64,000 nucleotides of DNA, from contig NC_060105.1 of the NCBI RefSeq assembly GCF_021155765.1, positions 3,658,001 through 3,722,000 on the forward strand, given 5' to 3'. The notes beneath the pieces are model-generated. The model saw nothing but the letters and a program-made list of their open reading frames with translations. It had not been told where the DNA came from and did not search any database. Shown in pieces: positions 27,730 through 40,833 of this stretch. The translations under genes and the position numbers were made by a program. This stretch comes from Diprion similis (Eukaryota > Arthropoda > Insecta > Hymenoptera > Diprionidae). How positions within the stretch are numbered: position 1 is the first letter of the stretch; each line of letters starts with the position of its first letter.

Positions 27730-28701
27730 GCCACGCGTTTATTATGCAGCCAGTTAGAAATGTAGAAATGTTATAAATTATTACGTATACAGTTGCCATT
27801 GCATCGGAGAATAAATAAATTTTATTTTGTCGTTAAATAACACGCCGAAAGGAAAAAGAAAAAAGAAAAAACCATTTTGTTCTGCATTTACACTTGTCGA
27901 AAGATTGACAATAAAAAAAAAGGGAAGAAAAAATGTTATCGAAAATGATCCGTGAGGAAAAATATAATAATAATAATGCAAAGAGCTAGCCGAGGGTATA
28001 TATACATATATATGCATGAACAAAGGGATCGAATTTTCGCATATCTGGGTCAGGTGACAAACCTGCCATATGTGCAGGTAAATGCAACGGCTTTCCATAT
28101 GCGATATATATATATATATATATACGCGCAAGCAAACTGCGCCCGGCATATGTACAATAACGACCAACAATTTTCTTAGCGCAATAATACTCACGAGCGT
28201 TCAGGAAAAATTCATAATAATAACAATAATAATAACAATCGGCATAGCATTATTTTTCAATAAAATTTATCTCCCGATATTATTATTATTTGATATTCGA
28301 GATAAGATTCTAAATGAAGATAATTGATAAAAAGTGAAAAAAAAAAAAAAAAAACTATCGTGAAGAAAGAAAAGATGTTGAGCAAATTCCCAAAAAAAAA
28401 AACATTAAAACACGAATTTCAAATATTGAAAGAAAAAAACGTAAGATTTTATCACGCTGACAGGTTGAAGTGAACGAAAATCGCATAAAACTATACATTA
28501 TACAAAATGAACGGGAAGAGAAAGATTAAATAAAAATAAGACGATGAAATGGTTGAAAAAAATAAAGTAAAAACATGACGTAAACGATCAATCGTAGTTC
28601 AAAGATTTTGCAACGCGGTTCACTAACTAGTTGATAATATACCTCTACTTAAATTAACAAGTTCTTTTCTTTATAATCGTATAATAATAAACGATAGTGA
28701 C

Positions 28702-28736
<35 letters not shown>

Positions 28737-29126
28737 AGTAATCGAAATATAGTAAATCAAACATCTGACCGCGATGGCAGGCGATGAATAATGTGCGTGT
28801 GTTTAGAATAAACAAACTTGAATTGTTATAGAGACAATGGAATAAATTCTACGCGCCATCACGCGTCGACGTCTCTCTTGGTTTTGCAGTGCAACAAACC
28901 AACGCCTCAAGGTATATTTCTCCTCGGCCATTTGAATTACTTAAAGTACACGTCCTCGGTTTTACGTTTATTTTTACTTTTCTTTACTCATTATTCATTT
29001 AACGTAGTACAAATTTTTCTTCCATTCGCCAAACTACATGTTCATCGGGTGTTTCAATTTTTTTTTTTTTTTTTTTTCTTCTCCTCTTCTTTTTGTGTTT
29101 TTAATAATTTTTGGGCCAATTTATAG
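21171..29126. other. Non-coding region with microsatellites and weak ORFs
   Basis: No recognised gene. An acceptor-like TTCTTTGCAG at 21,211 is followed by an ATG frame of about 32 codons and a GTAAGT donor at 21,342. Because all frames contain a stop before that donor, it could only be a non-coding exon. Other content: an open minus-strand frame at 22,435-22,662, an AAATTCCGAAA-rich block (about 22,950-23,370), TA tracts (27,190 and 27,685-27,722), a GA tract (25,509-25,530), a poly-T tract (about 27,308-27,333), and an ATG tract (about 28,703-28,732). Confidence 0.5.
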
Positions 29127-29353
29127 TCGTCGTCAGTATATCGGAGGCTCGTCGTCGTGGTGACGAAACTGTCTCCGAAGAACAGCGCGAAGAACGGCGT
29201 TGTAATACTGATCGGCGGCATCATCGTCACCGTCATCCTCATCCTCATCCTCATCGTTACGGCCTTCGGACAGTTGCTGTTGCTGCTGCTGCTGCTGCTG
29301 CTGTTCATTCGGATCCGCGACCTCGGATATTACGCTGATGCTTTCACTCCTAC
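29127..29353 (+). other. Candidate exon with hydrophobic membrane segment and poly-Leu
   Basis: A strong pyrimidine tract and TTTATAG acceptor precede a 227-nt less AT-rich segment that is open in one plus frame and ends at a possible GTATAA donor. The frame starts SSSVYRRLVVVVTKLSPKN, then has GVVILIGGIIVTVILILI (a likely membrane helix), then a poly-Leu run from a CTG repeat. Third positions are mostly C or G, as in real exons here. The reverse strand is also open over the same stretch and would give a poly-Gln and Asp/Glu-rich C-terminus ending DDEPPIY, so strand is not certain. No partner exons were confirmed and I do not recognise the protein. Confidence 0.35.
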
Positions 29354-29404
29354 GTATAATTTATGTACAACAACGATGATGAGCACACAAATATGTACCA
29401 ACTT

Positions 29405-29447
<43 letters not shown>

Positions 29448-31581
29448 ATATGACATACGTAAAGAAAATTTCTCATCCATTCAACGATGGAATGATTACT
29501 ATTATTATTACTATTATATTATATTAATATATAAGTTAAAAGCGTCAAATTCGTATAAAGAACAAAGTTAATTGCCTGCTGTGAGATTGTTATTATCAAT
29601 AAAAGAAAAGAAAAAATATCCGATTCAATATTTCATACCCTGCAAATAATATTATTTGTACACGTTAATTTTTTTTTTTTTTTTTTTTTGTTTCTCTATT
29701 TATTTCTACCCGACAGGGATAAACAATTCAACATATTTTTACACTCTAGTGACAAGTTTTTAATTTTCGCATAATCAGTTTTTTTTTTTTTTTACCTAAT
29801 TTCGCTTAAGATTTACAATCTATTTCCGTAAAAATTGCACGGTTTTTAGAATTTTGCCAAAAAAAAAAAATACCAAAAAATAAATATATATATATTATAT
29901 AATATTTCGAAACAAAGCTTGATTTATATACGCGTAAGAAAAAGTCGTTATTCTAAATTAATCAATATTGTATATACACACGTATGTACATCGATACGTA
30001 TGTATCGATGACTGATAAAAATAGCCACACATTACAGAGTTCAAGTCGATCGTAATAAGATTTTTCGACGCAACTCTGTATTATACATATATGTATGATA
30101 AATTATACCGTCGCAAATTCGCCCACGATTTTTTATCATCATTATTTATACCTATGTGTCATATTTTCATTCTCTTCCTATATTCTCAAATAGTCGTCTT
30201 TCCCTTGTATGAAAGTAAGAGTAAATGCGAGGATAAAAAAAAAAAACGAAATGAAGAAGAAAAAAAAAGAATCCACATAAGATAACGGGTGTCAAGAAAC
30301 GATCGAAGGCTGAATGACGGCCTCAACTTTTGTCACGTAAGACAGATCGCGAATTTACATAATAAATCTATACAATATGATTCTCAAACACGCCGACGTA
30401 CTATAAACGATCGTATTTTTTTAGTATAGCAATAAAAAAAAAAAATTTAAGGTTTGTTACAGAAATTATAGCGGAGGAGTTTAGCAATTATTCACACCGA
30501 GAGCACTGCTATATTTTATAAAGTGTAATAAAACTTCGAAAATGAAATGCCGTTATTATCAATCTTCTCGATCAATTCATTATTCAATTAGTCTGGAACA
30601 ACATCGATATCAAAGTCTAAGTCACGAGGTTAGTGTATGTATAATTATTAATTAGGTATATAAATCTGGCCTGCTCTACAGCTCCGTGAACTTTTATGCG
30701 AAACGGAGCAAAGATTTCACGCTACTTGAAAAAAAAATAGAAGAAGAAGAAGAAGAAGAAGAAGAAGAAGAATAAGAAAGAAAAGAGAAGAGAAGAAGAA
30801 GTCTTTGAATTATTCTTCGAAGTTTTCTTTCTTTCGCGATTTTTATCTAACGCTAATGAATAAATTCGGTCAGCAGCATCAATTATACGTTCATTATATT
30901 ATATACTGTACAGTTTACTATACAATGTACAAATTGAAAATTTTATAAAAAAAGAAATCGTTAGTTTTTTTTTTTTGGACTGTTTTTTTTTTTTCATCAT
31001 TTGAATCAATTTCCAAAATCACTATAATTTAAAATATTAAGTAAAACGTTTTAATTTTATTTCTCGGTCATTAAACGAACCGGAAATGACAAAACCGAAA
31101 ATAATACACACATTTTTATTCTCTACATATCGATTTTTTTATGATGAAAGTAAAGAGTAAGTTTGGTGAAATAAGTTCTTTTTTCTTAATTTGTTAATCC
31201 TGACTCCGATTCCGACATACGAGGACACGATTCGATGTAGAATTTTCCGCTCTACACGATGGTCAAGTCATTTTTCATCTATCGACAGCAGTTTTCGAGG
31301 AAAATGCAAAAAACGTCAAATTTTACTGTTTCCTTTAAACCCCGTCTATATTCAGCTCAAAAATGACTTGAGATTTCAGTTCCTGAGGTTCGAAAACCTC
31401 TACAAACCAAGATACAGTCACGAGTCGAATATTTTAAAGACGAAAAAAACAAAAGAAAATCCAACATCGCAAAAAAATTACAGATCGTAATTGACTCTAC
31501 GATTTCTTTTTTTTTTTTTTCTTCTAACTTCTAAATATTACCTTTTTTTTACTCTACAACCCCCAAGCGGATATAAATTAC

Positions 31582-31637
<56 letters not shown>

Positions 31638-33712
31638 TACACTGTGCAGCCTGGGGGAGAAAAGAAGCCTTAACAAAACGATATACACGCAGGTAAATCA
31701 GGGTGCGCAGCGAGCGATAAGTTAACCGACACCCTCTATGGTTTACTTTTTACTTGTTTATTAATTTTTTTTTTTTTTTTGCCGCTTCTTTTCCCCTTCC
31801 CTTCAAGAATAGAATAATCCTAATAAGAAACTACGCAGGGTACGAGTAGCCGGCAAGTATGTACATACAACAGCTGTTTATGGTCATCGGAAACTTAACG
31901 AAGACAAGCCTCGATGGCCGCGTCGGTTCCTTCTACCGTAAATCCGCTTAATTAAATCTTAAAAAGGTTGCGCTGTTATAATACCGCTACAAAAAACCTC
32001 CACGACGGTCCGCGTTATAAATACATTATACATATATATTAAAAATTCGCACAGAGTATAATTTATAATAATAAGATGAAATATATATATAGGTTATAAT
32101 TTGCAGTAACGTTGACTGTATTAAATTCGAATTTCAAAACTGCACAACGTCAATTAGGTGAAACACTGTCTCTATAATCATGATAATTTGTTAACAATTT
32201 GTTAATGTACGTAAAATAATACTACGTTTTATCAAATATAAAATTTCTTCACGTTATCAAGACTCGTCGGTGAAGATGAAAATTCAAAAGTTTTTTTCTA
32301 ATATAAGAAAAATTTTATAATTATTATTTATATAATACGGTAAACAAAAAAGAAAGAAAGAAAGAAAGAAAAAGGAACTTGGACAATTAAACGTGTTAAT
32401 TAGATAAAAATAATTAAGGCCACTTATTATATATACACTACAGGAAGTTAGAGGTTAGATTTTAAATATGTATATATATATATATATATAGATATATATA
32501 TATAAATCGTGCGTGGCTCACAATTTATGGCTTGCAAAGCTGCCTTAAGGATGGATATGACAAAACTCCGCAGTGTTTCGGCGTTCTATATATATAAGGA
32601 GGTAAAACATCAAAATCCATACTTCGTGCCAGGCCCCTCGTCGTCACGAACGGAATCCCGATGGTTCGGAAGTAGAAGGCAACCTGGGTACCCGGACACG
32701 ACAGTCGCGTACATCTAAACACGTATAAAGAACACGCGAATTCGCTGTTTCTGGTCGCTGTAACTGTGCACAGAATACCGCGGAATAAAATCATCCGAAT
32801 TGTCGAGTAGGTACCGTTTTTTATTTTCTTAGTCCAGCGAAGAGAAGGAATAGAAGAGAAGAAAAAACCACGGATAAAATTTTGCATACTAAATACGATT
32901 ATTAATAATTTATTCTAGTATAAAAATTATTCAAACATCTCGTCAGATTATCGCGTGTTAATTAAATAAATTCAACTCAGATTTTCTATAATGACTTTAA
33001 TAGGAATTCATTATTAACGATGCATTGCCTTAAACGTACGTGCAACATATAAGGAATAATAAATTGCATTGAATTATTAATTTACAGATACGATGTTATG
33101 ATATTTTCCTCGTCATTCGGCGCAATGATACTTCAAAGTGAAATATAAAAAGAAGAAAAAAATTATAATTTACTTTATTATAAATTTGCAAATTTGACTT
33201 TCACAGTATAATATAATAATTTAACAATAATACGTACGTTAATAATACACTTTTATAAATAATACGATTTGTCTTGAAACGAGTTACATTGTTTCCAACT
33301 GTATAATAATTCTGACGCGCAGAATTTTGACAATGCAAAATTGCAGAAGCGATATCTTTGCTATGTACCTATTATATCGATCTCGCATCACGCGTTCGAC
33401 TTTATCTAGACACTGAAAGAACGAAGGGGACGAATGAGTCAGAAGAGAACATGGCGTAATAATACCCACGTGGTAATAAACGTGTGTGAAAATCTAGCGT
33501 TGAATTCATTTCAACGAATAAAACGGTATTTTTGCAATTACCTACCCAAGTATAGATAAAAGAGCGTGCGAAATTCGGAATTCTACTTTTTTCGTTTGTG
33601 GTAAGAAAAGAGAAGAGAGAGATAGATAGAAAGAAAGAGAGAAATTGAAAATACACTTTTAAAAACGTTCAATATTCCCCAAATTACTCAACAACAATAA
33701 TGAGGCTACCAA

Positions 33713-33748
<36 letters not shown>

Positions 33749-34350
33749 TATGTAAGTATAATATATATCATCATATCATATATATCACTCTTATATATAT
33801 ATTTAAGTATAATATGCTCTAAATTACAGAAGAAATGACTTTCAAAGTTGTTTAACGATCTCGTCAGCAGCTATGTGATAAATTTGAAGGTAATAAAAAG
33901 CCTAATTCATACGGCTCACTTCCGGCGCTGATTGCCATAGATATTAGTATAAACGACGGTGAAAGCTAGCGAGGATTCCCAGCTCTGCGGTTATAATAAT
34001 ATAATACATAGCAGACATGATATTGTCAACAATAACGATCGTTGACAATGTTATATTACCTACACATTATACAATGCGAGCACACGTTGTTAAATGAAAT
34101 TTCACTCTCCATGACGCATATATATGTATACTGTTTGTATATATATATATATTTATATATATATAGCTTATTTTTTCGTCTATATAATAAAATTCGAAGA
34201 AAAATAAGAAAAATAAGATACGCGACGATAATAATGAATCAGTGCAAATTTTATTTGCAATTCGCCGCGATAAATTTTGATTTATTTTTCTTTTTTTTTT
34301 TTCCAATTCTTTTTTGCCACGCTTACATTATTCCTGTCACCGTTCATAAG
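29354..34350. other. Non-coding AT-rich region, one candidate terminal exon
   Basis: Contents are a TA tract (29,406-29,440), poly-T tracts (29,669 and 31,503), a GAA tract (30,742-30,772), and long TA tracts (31,585-31,633, 32,467-32,505 and 33,714-33,740). The only less AT-rich patch is about 32,595-32,720, open on the plus strand to a stop at 32,716-32,718. It reads NPYFVPGPSSSRTESRW and onwards, and an AATAAA lies about 65 bases further on. That patch could be a last exon, but no upstream partner is clear. Confidence 0.45.
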
Positions 34351-34451
34351 CCACACTCTCATACCTCTCGAGTCCAGTTATTGCTCAAAACCATTTCCGC
34401 CCGTGCTGAATTACCACTATGCCATACCATATGCCATGAGGATAGAGACAG
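34351..34451 (+). other. Candidate internal coding exon
   Basis: After a long T/C tract (about 34,280-34,316) and a possible acceptor ATAAG, a 101-nt segment is open in a frame reading HTLIPLESSYCSKPFPPVL and then NYHYAIPYAMRIET. It ends at a GTAGGT donor in phase 1. A later segment at 35,834 opens with the complementary phase. No family is recognised, so this is a weak call resting on splice signals and frame compatibility. Confidence 0.25.
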
Positions 34452-35113
34452 GTAGGTATAATAATATTATAACCTGATATAGTTGCAAATGTAAACCAAC
34501 AACCGCACATACATATATGAATATACCGTTACTCGTACCTTTCAGCGCGTGTAAAATGTGCGCGATTATTATAGGTTATATATAATGTATAATTATACAT
34601 TTTTTTGTCTATCTCTCTCTCTCTCTCTCTCTCGAAAAAAAAAAAACTCTTGTTCTTCTTTTTTTACCCCGCAACATAAACATATATACGTATATAGTAC
34701 ATATAATATCACACAACATCTAAATTTTTCGAATTTTGCAATATGTATTAACATTTCTATCTTTGTTTCGTTTTGTTTTTTTGTTCTCTTTGTTTAGTTA
34801 ATTTCTCGTATTGTTTCAACAAGTATTCATGTACATACATATACGTATATGTATATTCACTTATACGTAGACAGTATAGTATTATTCGCGGTTCGAAATG
34901 TTAAGGAAGAGAAACCGCAGCGCATGCATGGCTTGCTTACTTACTCGCTGTCATGACAGCTGCGATTGTCGCGAAAATCGAGCAGTCTCGGTACGTATTA
35001 ATATTCATGCATACAAACGAAGACCCAAAGGATTGGCGCACGTGTGTCGACGTGTGAGATAGAGTATCGCGTTGCAATTTGATACCACCGTACCCAACAT
35101 CGAGAGAGATAGA

Positions 35114-35147
<34 letters not shown>

Positions 35148-35986
35148 TTCGAGGAGACTATGGATGCACACGCATAATTTATTGCGTGAATACGCAACGC
35201 GGTAGAGACGCATCACGTACGACGTGTAGAGGTACGTTGAGGAGAGGAAAGAAGAGAAAAAAAAAAGATGAAAAAGATGAAAAAAATAGGTGGGTAGGTA
35301 TTATCAGAGAAAGAGAAACCGGAGCGTGCGAATTGTCGCCTGTGTAAGTGCAGGATTTTTTTTTCTTTCTTCAATTACTTCTTCTTTCACGCCACACTCG
35401 CAAAATCGAAAGTTACACTCCATCGTGGTTGAAAAAAGTATGCGTAGGTATACGATTAGTAACGGAGATTGAAATAAGTAACATTATCTTAACGATACAT
35501 TGAAAAAAAAATCACCATTTTCTTATTTTTTTAAATGATTTTTAAGGAACTATGATTGCAAAATATAATTACATTTTGTTTTATAACGATTTACTTAATT
35601 TCAAACAGTTCAAAAATTGCGAAATAAAATGTTTTTTTTTTTTTTTGTCTCTTTTTCTCTCTATCTCTCTCTCTCTGTTTTGTGGTCTACAGTCTCGATC
35701 AAGATACGGTGTAAGTTTTCACCAGAAACATGATCACTCTACACCATTACTTCTAAAACCTGACTCGCTTTTTCTACCACTGATATCAATGAATTCAACA
35801 GACTAACAATAATTATTTGTTCCCTAACTGCAGCTAGTTTTCAACTCCAGAAAGCCATCTACTTCGCTTTTCACCTACGAGACGCTGAGACCAGATTAAA
35901 ATGACGACATTTATGGGATATTTGTCTACTATGGATGATATATCTCTTGAATGCATTATAGGGTCACCTACATAGTAGTTAGATTG
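34452..35986. other. Non-coding or terminal-exon region between convergent candidates
   Basis: Contains TC tracts (34,611-34,634 and 35,650-35,675), a GATAGA/GA tract (35,101-35,147), and two acceptor-preceded open segments on the plus strand. One starts at 35,692 after a very good T/C tract and CTACAG. The other runs 35,834-35,904, begins after CTGCAG, and reads SFQLQKAIYFAFHLRDAETR before a stop. On the minus strand an acceptor at about 35,806 could supply a last exon for gene D. None is confirmed. Confidence 0.3.
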
Positions 35987-37702
35987 CTAGACTTTTTGAT
36001 CCGAATAGACAAAGTTACTTCTAAGGTAAGACGATCACTCTGATCGCTTGCAGTGTTTCTCGATTGCTAATTTCCGCCAATATATTTGCAAACGAATTAA
36101 CCACCGCTGTAGATACTAATCAGGTTTAATGCAATGTGCACGCTTACCCGACTGTTCCGATGACTGAACAGTTTCTTTCTACTTCACGACGACTTTCGGT
36201 TATATCTTCAGTCACGTTCGGCTCTACGCGTGACTCTTGTGATTCTTGAGGGTAAATGAAACGATCCGACCGGATTTCAGGGGCGTCGTTATTTCGTCTA
36301 TCCGCTTGCAGTACGTGGACCACCTCGGCTCTAAGTATAGTGGATAAGTGACCCGTTGACTTGACGCCGTGAAAATGATTGAATGAATTGAAATCCAGTA
36401 AAAATCCGTTCAAAAAACATCGCTTAAATAAAGAAACATACTGAATAAATTATGAAACGAATCCGCACCCTGATAAATTAGCTTCATCGGTGACATCAAA
36501 GTTATCAACAACTATCATCGTGCTTGTATCATTCCCCGAAATTCTCTGTTGAACACCAGGATTAGCAATAGTGACCGTGGATGAGATCAAGGGAATTGTA
36601 GTAGCGGAATTTCCTATAACTACGTCCTCCATCATCATCGCTGTTGTTAATTAAAAACCGTCACGAGTTTAATGCACGAGTATATCGGCATATTATGTAG
36701 ATTACAGGACTAAACTAAACAAAAAGAAACAAAAGAAGACAAATTTCGCCAATCTAATTTTGCGTAACGTAAAAAATAAAGTTTATACATATTTCATTTA
36801 CTCGATGACCGCAACGGCGGTGGTCTAGCAGCATCAGCATCATCGTCAGTAATTATTACGGGTGTCGTCGTCTTAGAAATTTCGGATAATTTTACCGCCA
36901 CCGCAGCAACACGTTCGTCTAGATTCTTACTATCATAATCCTCGGTGTACGGAAGCTGTGATCTCTGATCAAAATCTATAATTATCATTGTACCGTTGCG
37001 ATTATTGATTGGTGAAAAGTAGATTTAAAAAAAAAAAAAAAAATAATGATGATGATGATGATAACGCACCCGACGAAATTCCCCCGTCTTCGGTAATCAC
37101 GGGAAAAGCTTCAACCGATGGAACGACGATGATTTGTTCTTGATTAGTTTTAACGTTTTTCCGGCTACTTTTAAACCTCATCAACCTTCTGATGTGGCTA
37201 CCAATACTCGGCAATCTGTACGGAATTCGGTTGGAATAATTATCTTTCCGAGATTCATTTGACACCGATGATGAGCCGGTCTTCACGGTATTCGAAGAAT
37301 CGATTGAAATCTCTTCTGGTTCCTTGCTTTCAGGATCGATAATTATGCGGTTCCGCGAAAGAAACTTTGAGAGACGAAAGAATCCTTTTCCATCTTTACT
37401 GTTGCCGCGGCGGCCACTGCTGTTATTATTATTATTATTACTCTCCTGCGGGCAGTAATAAAACGACGATAATAAATATATATGAGAGAAGGTAATTTTT
37501 TTTTATATTCTTATACAATTTCTTTAACAAATACCTTAGAATCTGATGATTTTGAATCATTTTCTTTCAACTGATCAACGCCGGCAGCTGAAATGTCCGA
37601 TAATACTCCGGTTGATTCTACCGATAGCGTATCGGAAACTCCGACGATCTTTGTGGGGATTTTATCCCCTGGGTGACGGGGGAGCGTTTCCTTGTCGCTC
37701 AT
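35987..37702 (-). CDS. Gene D: unrecognised multi-exon protein
   Basis: I do not recognise this family. Five minus-strand exons join in frame: 37702-37535, 37445-37070, 36975-36802, 36640-36469 and 36330-36148, each with GT-AG borders and compatible phases, giving 357 residues. The proposed last exon (36020-35987) adds SNFVYSDQKV and a stop; an alternative last exon begins near 35,806. The start is the first ATG (MSDKETLPRH). Exon 2 has an Asn run and a basic stretch (RIPYRLPSIGSHIRRLMRF, about residues 122-140). Later exons are acidic and Ser/Thr-rich with Asp runs (ITDDDADAARPPP). There is no signal peptide or membrane helix. The protein is probably disordered and intracellular. The exon chain is inferred; the 3' end is unresolved. 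Confidence 0.5.
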
Positions 37703-39270
37703 GACGACGAGGATGGTGAAGTGGCGCGGAATTTAATTGATTAAGGACTAGCGTTGAGAGTTTGAATATTGGTTGGAGGTTGGAAACTGAAAATTTTGAC
37801 AATTCATCGCATCGCGACAAAAGAGCGACGGCTGCTTTTGTCGTTTGAAAAATCATCGATGACTATCGACCTCGCGTTTCAGCACTCTATAAACTGCTTC
37901 GGAACTTCTTGGAAAATAATTCACGTGTATTATATCGAGAATTCGTTTATGCATCGTCCCTCCCCTCGACTGCTGCAGTTATATTAATTGTGTATGGCTT
38001 ATGGCTTTCGTCAAGAGTTTATAAAGTCTGTTGCAAGATTTGTGCGTCCTTCAAGAGCCTTTTACAACAGACTTTAATACGGGATTGAATACTTTTTACG
38101 ATATTAACTCATCGATGTATCGGCGGCATATATACTTTTGAAAACGCGTTTCACATATTTGATGCATATCTTTTTCGTTGGAGGTAATCGAGATCAACGC
38201 AACGGTATTTTATCGTACATCGTTGATGTATGGATGATGAATCACGCAAATTAATATCTACTGTATTGAATTCCTTGTAACTTTTCACCCGATTTTTCTC
38301 TCTCCGTAGTCGGTCGTCGTGACTCAAAAATCGAGATTTGTGACGTAACAAAACAGTTGCCTGCCTATAGTTTCATATAGCTTTGGTAAAATTATCGAAG
38401 TCGTCGAAACGCGTAAAGCAAATGAGACAACGAATAACCAGGTGTTGGAAGCTGTTGAATCATACAAGCTGCTGTATCTCAACTACATGCACCACGATGT
38501 ATGCATCAAAGAAGTCGAAAAATAAATACGACAAGGAATGTATCAATAGCGATGATAAAATATGTACGTACGTACAATCACCTGACTTCCGGAGCCCAAA
38601 TAGCGTCGATAACAACGGCAGAGATAATAAGAATGATAATAAAGGCAAATCCGCCTTGTGCAGAGTGTAAAAAAGCACAACCACACACACATACACATTA
38701 ACACGTCACATTCGTAGAGAGAATGAGTCGAGTATAAAAATGAAGGGGGGATGAATACTCACCGGATATGCGTACGGTGTACAGGGTACGTAGAATCCTC
38801 TGTTCATAATCGGGAATCCAAAAATCGTGATAAAATCCAGTCGTCGATTGTTTCGAGTGCAAGAAGAACGGCGTCGAGACGACAAGTCCGTACGTCAAAA
38901 CAGAACCAGCGCCATCTTAAGCCTGTTGCAAGGTCGTCAATCTGTCAGTTGTCCGATCTGAGTTGCTGAGTAAATTGATAAAGGAATTTGTAGGTATCGC
39001 GATTCTGAACGGTTTGACAGGACGGCTTTTCGACGGTTAAAATAACGGTTCAAACGGCGCGTCACAAACGATTATCACTTTCACAACAGGTACGATCCAC
39101 ACGATCCGTCGTCGTCGAGTGTCGAAAGCACTGATTTCGGTCTGTCATTCGAGGACGACGCTCTTGGTTTGAAACGGTTCGATAGAGTAAACAAAAGAGG
39201 ATCGTAAATAACGCCGCTCGTCGCGAACGTCGGGCATCTTTGACGGAGCATATAGAAACACTCGGCGATA
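37703..39270. other. Gene D upstream region, probably 5' intron
   Basis: No conserved frame is seen. Mixed AT content. The region separates the gene D start codon from a GC-richer patch that may hold its first exon and promoter. Open frames on the plus strand at 38,383-38,700 are without motifs. Confidence 0.4.
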
Positions 39271-39800
39271 TCACACGATGCTTATTGACTACGCGAATCT
39301 TCCTCCCCCCTCTTCCACCCTTTACTCCATTTTAATTCACCACTGTATTACTGGAAAAAAGACAGAGCCGAGACTCCTTCGTTCACTCCTCTTGTATCGC
39401 GAATCTTTGCGATTGTCACTGCCTCGCTGCTGCCACGGCACTATTTCCGTCTGCCCGGCATTTACTCGCACCTTGGCACCTTGGCCGTCTTACCAATCGC
39501 GCGAGGAACGTCGTTCCAACGTCGCGACACTCGCTGGACTACGCCATTTTCGCCGAGAGTATCCGTCTCTCTCTCTCTTTCGTCTATCTATCTATCTATC
39601 TACTTCGCTCCCTCTCTCTCGTTTGCTCGCTTTCGCCCACGACGCGTACCGTCACGACGTCACTCGTTCACTGCCGACTCCCGTCATGCGAATGTCGATT
39701 TGCGAACGTCGCCCCACCGCCGACTGTGCTGCCACCACTCGACTCACTCCGCCGCGTCGGTAACATCGGGATTTTCCTTCCGACCGTCGGTACAGCCTGC
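39271..39800 (-). promoter_or_regulatory. Probable promoter and 5' non-coding exon for gene D
   Basis: This patch is clearly richer in C, G and CpG than its flanks, with (TC)n/(TATC)n tracts near 39,570-39,620. Read on the minus strand it contains GCGATTG followed by a GTAAGA donor, exon end at 39,494. That fits a non-coding first exon spliced to the gene D coding exons. The plus-strand frame across 39,278-39,763 is Arg/Ser/Leu-rich low complexity and is not convincing. The start site cannot be placed. Confidence 0.3.
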
Positions 39801-40833
39801 GGCTTTCGTCTTCTGTTTCTTTTTTTTTGAATAATCGAATATGCCTCTTGGAGAAGCTAACCTTAACCCTAAAATATCATAAATTGCAATCCAATTTACA
39901 GGTTTTGTTTAATTTTGTGGACAGAAAAAGCATGCTGTTTCCAAAATTGTAAATTTCAATATATAGGTATCTAACATTGATAATCTGCGATGACGTGCTG
40001 CGATTTTCACTTTCATACATAGAATGAACGTACCCGCAAAAGGAAAATTCAAATACATAATGTGACAATGCTAGGCTCCATCGCTATTTTTTTTTTTTTT
40101 TCTTTTTTTTTTATAACACACAAAATCGTGAGTTTTCAGTTTAAGTAGAAAAACCTGTACAGGCATTTATTATCATTGATTGAGTCTGGTTCTGTTATAG
40201 ACACATGAATGATAAACGATCAGTGTAATGGTTTCATAAGCGTACAATTTCTTCACCCGGTGGTTCTGTATCGAAATTTGAATACGTTTCAATCCAAGCG
40301 GAGTAAGTTGAGTATCTGTAGGTGACGGGTTCCATCGTCTCAAAGTTCTATTAGTATAATTAACTTTGAAAAGCTCGTTATGCGTTACGTTGATATATAC
40401 TCCGTCGTATTTTATCGATTGAAGTCGCTATACAGTTTAACCCCATATACGGTTATTAACAGAAAGAGGTACAAAAATGCGTGACATAACTTGCCAACGT
40501 AAAAGCAGACGTCTTTCAATGGAAAATTCGAGAACAGTACCTATACACTGTGTTCTTCCAGTTCTTCCACCTATGTCGCTTCTTTTTTACGATCCGGATC
40601 ACACAGCTCTAATTTATGACAACACAATGGTTGTGATCATGTACCTTCGCCCTTGAGATTGATTAATTAATAAATTGAGATAGCGTGATGGAATAGAATA
40701 TTATATACATATGTAACCAAGTATACGTGGCTTTTACACGTTCGTTACGTATACATTCAATAATAAAACACTCAGATACGACCAATCAAGGACAGAACGA
40801 CATCATCCTCGATAAAAATTATTGTATTATGTG
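39801..40833. other. Intergenic region between genes C and D
   Basis: AT-rich with poly-T runs (40,088-40,112). A TTTATT at about 40,167, which reads AATAAA on the minus strand, is a possible poly(A) signal for gene C. No gene is visible. Confidence 0.45.

Noticed and set aside
39278..39763. 161-residue plus-strand ORF
   Set aside because: Arg, Ser and Leu rich, spans TC/TATC tracts and a GC-rich promoter-like patch; overlapping frames are equally open.
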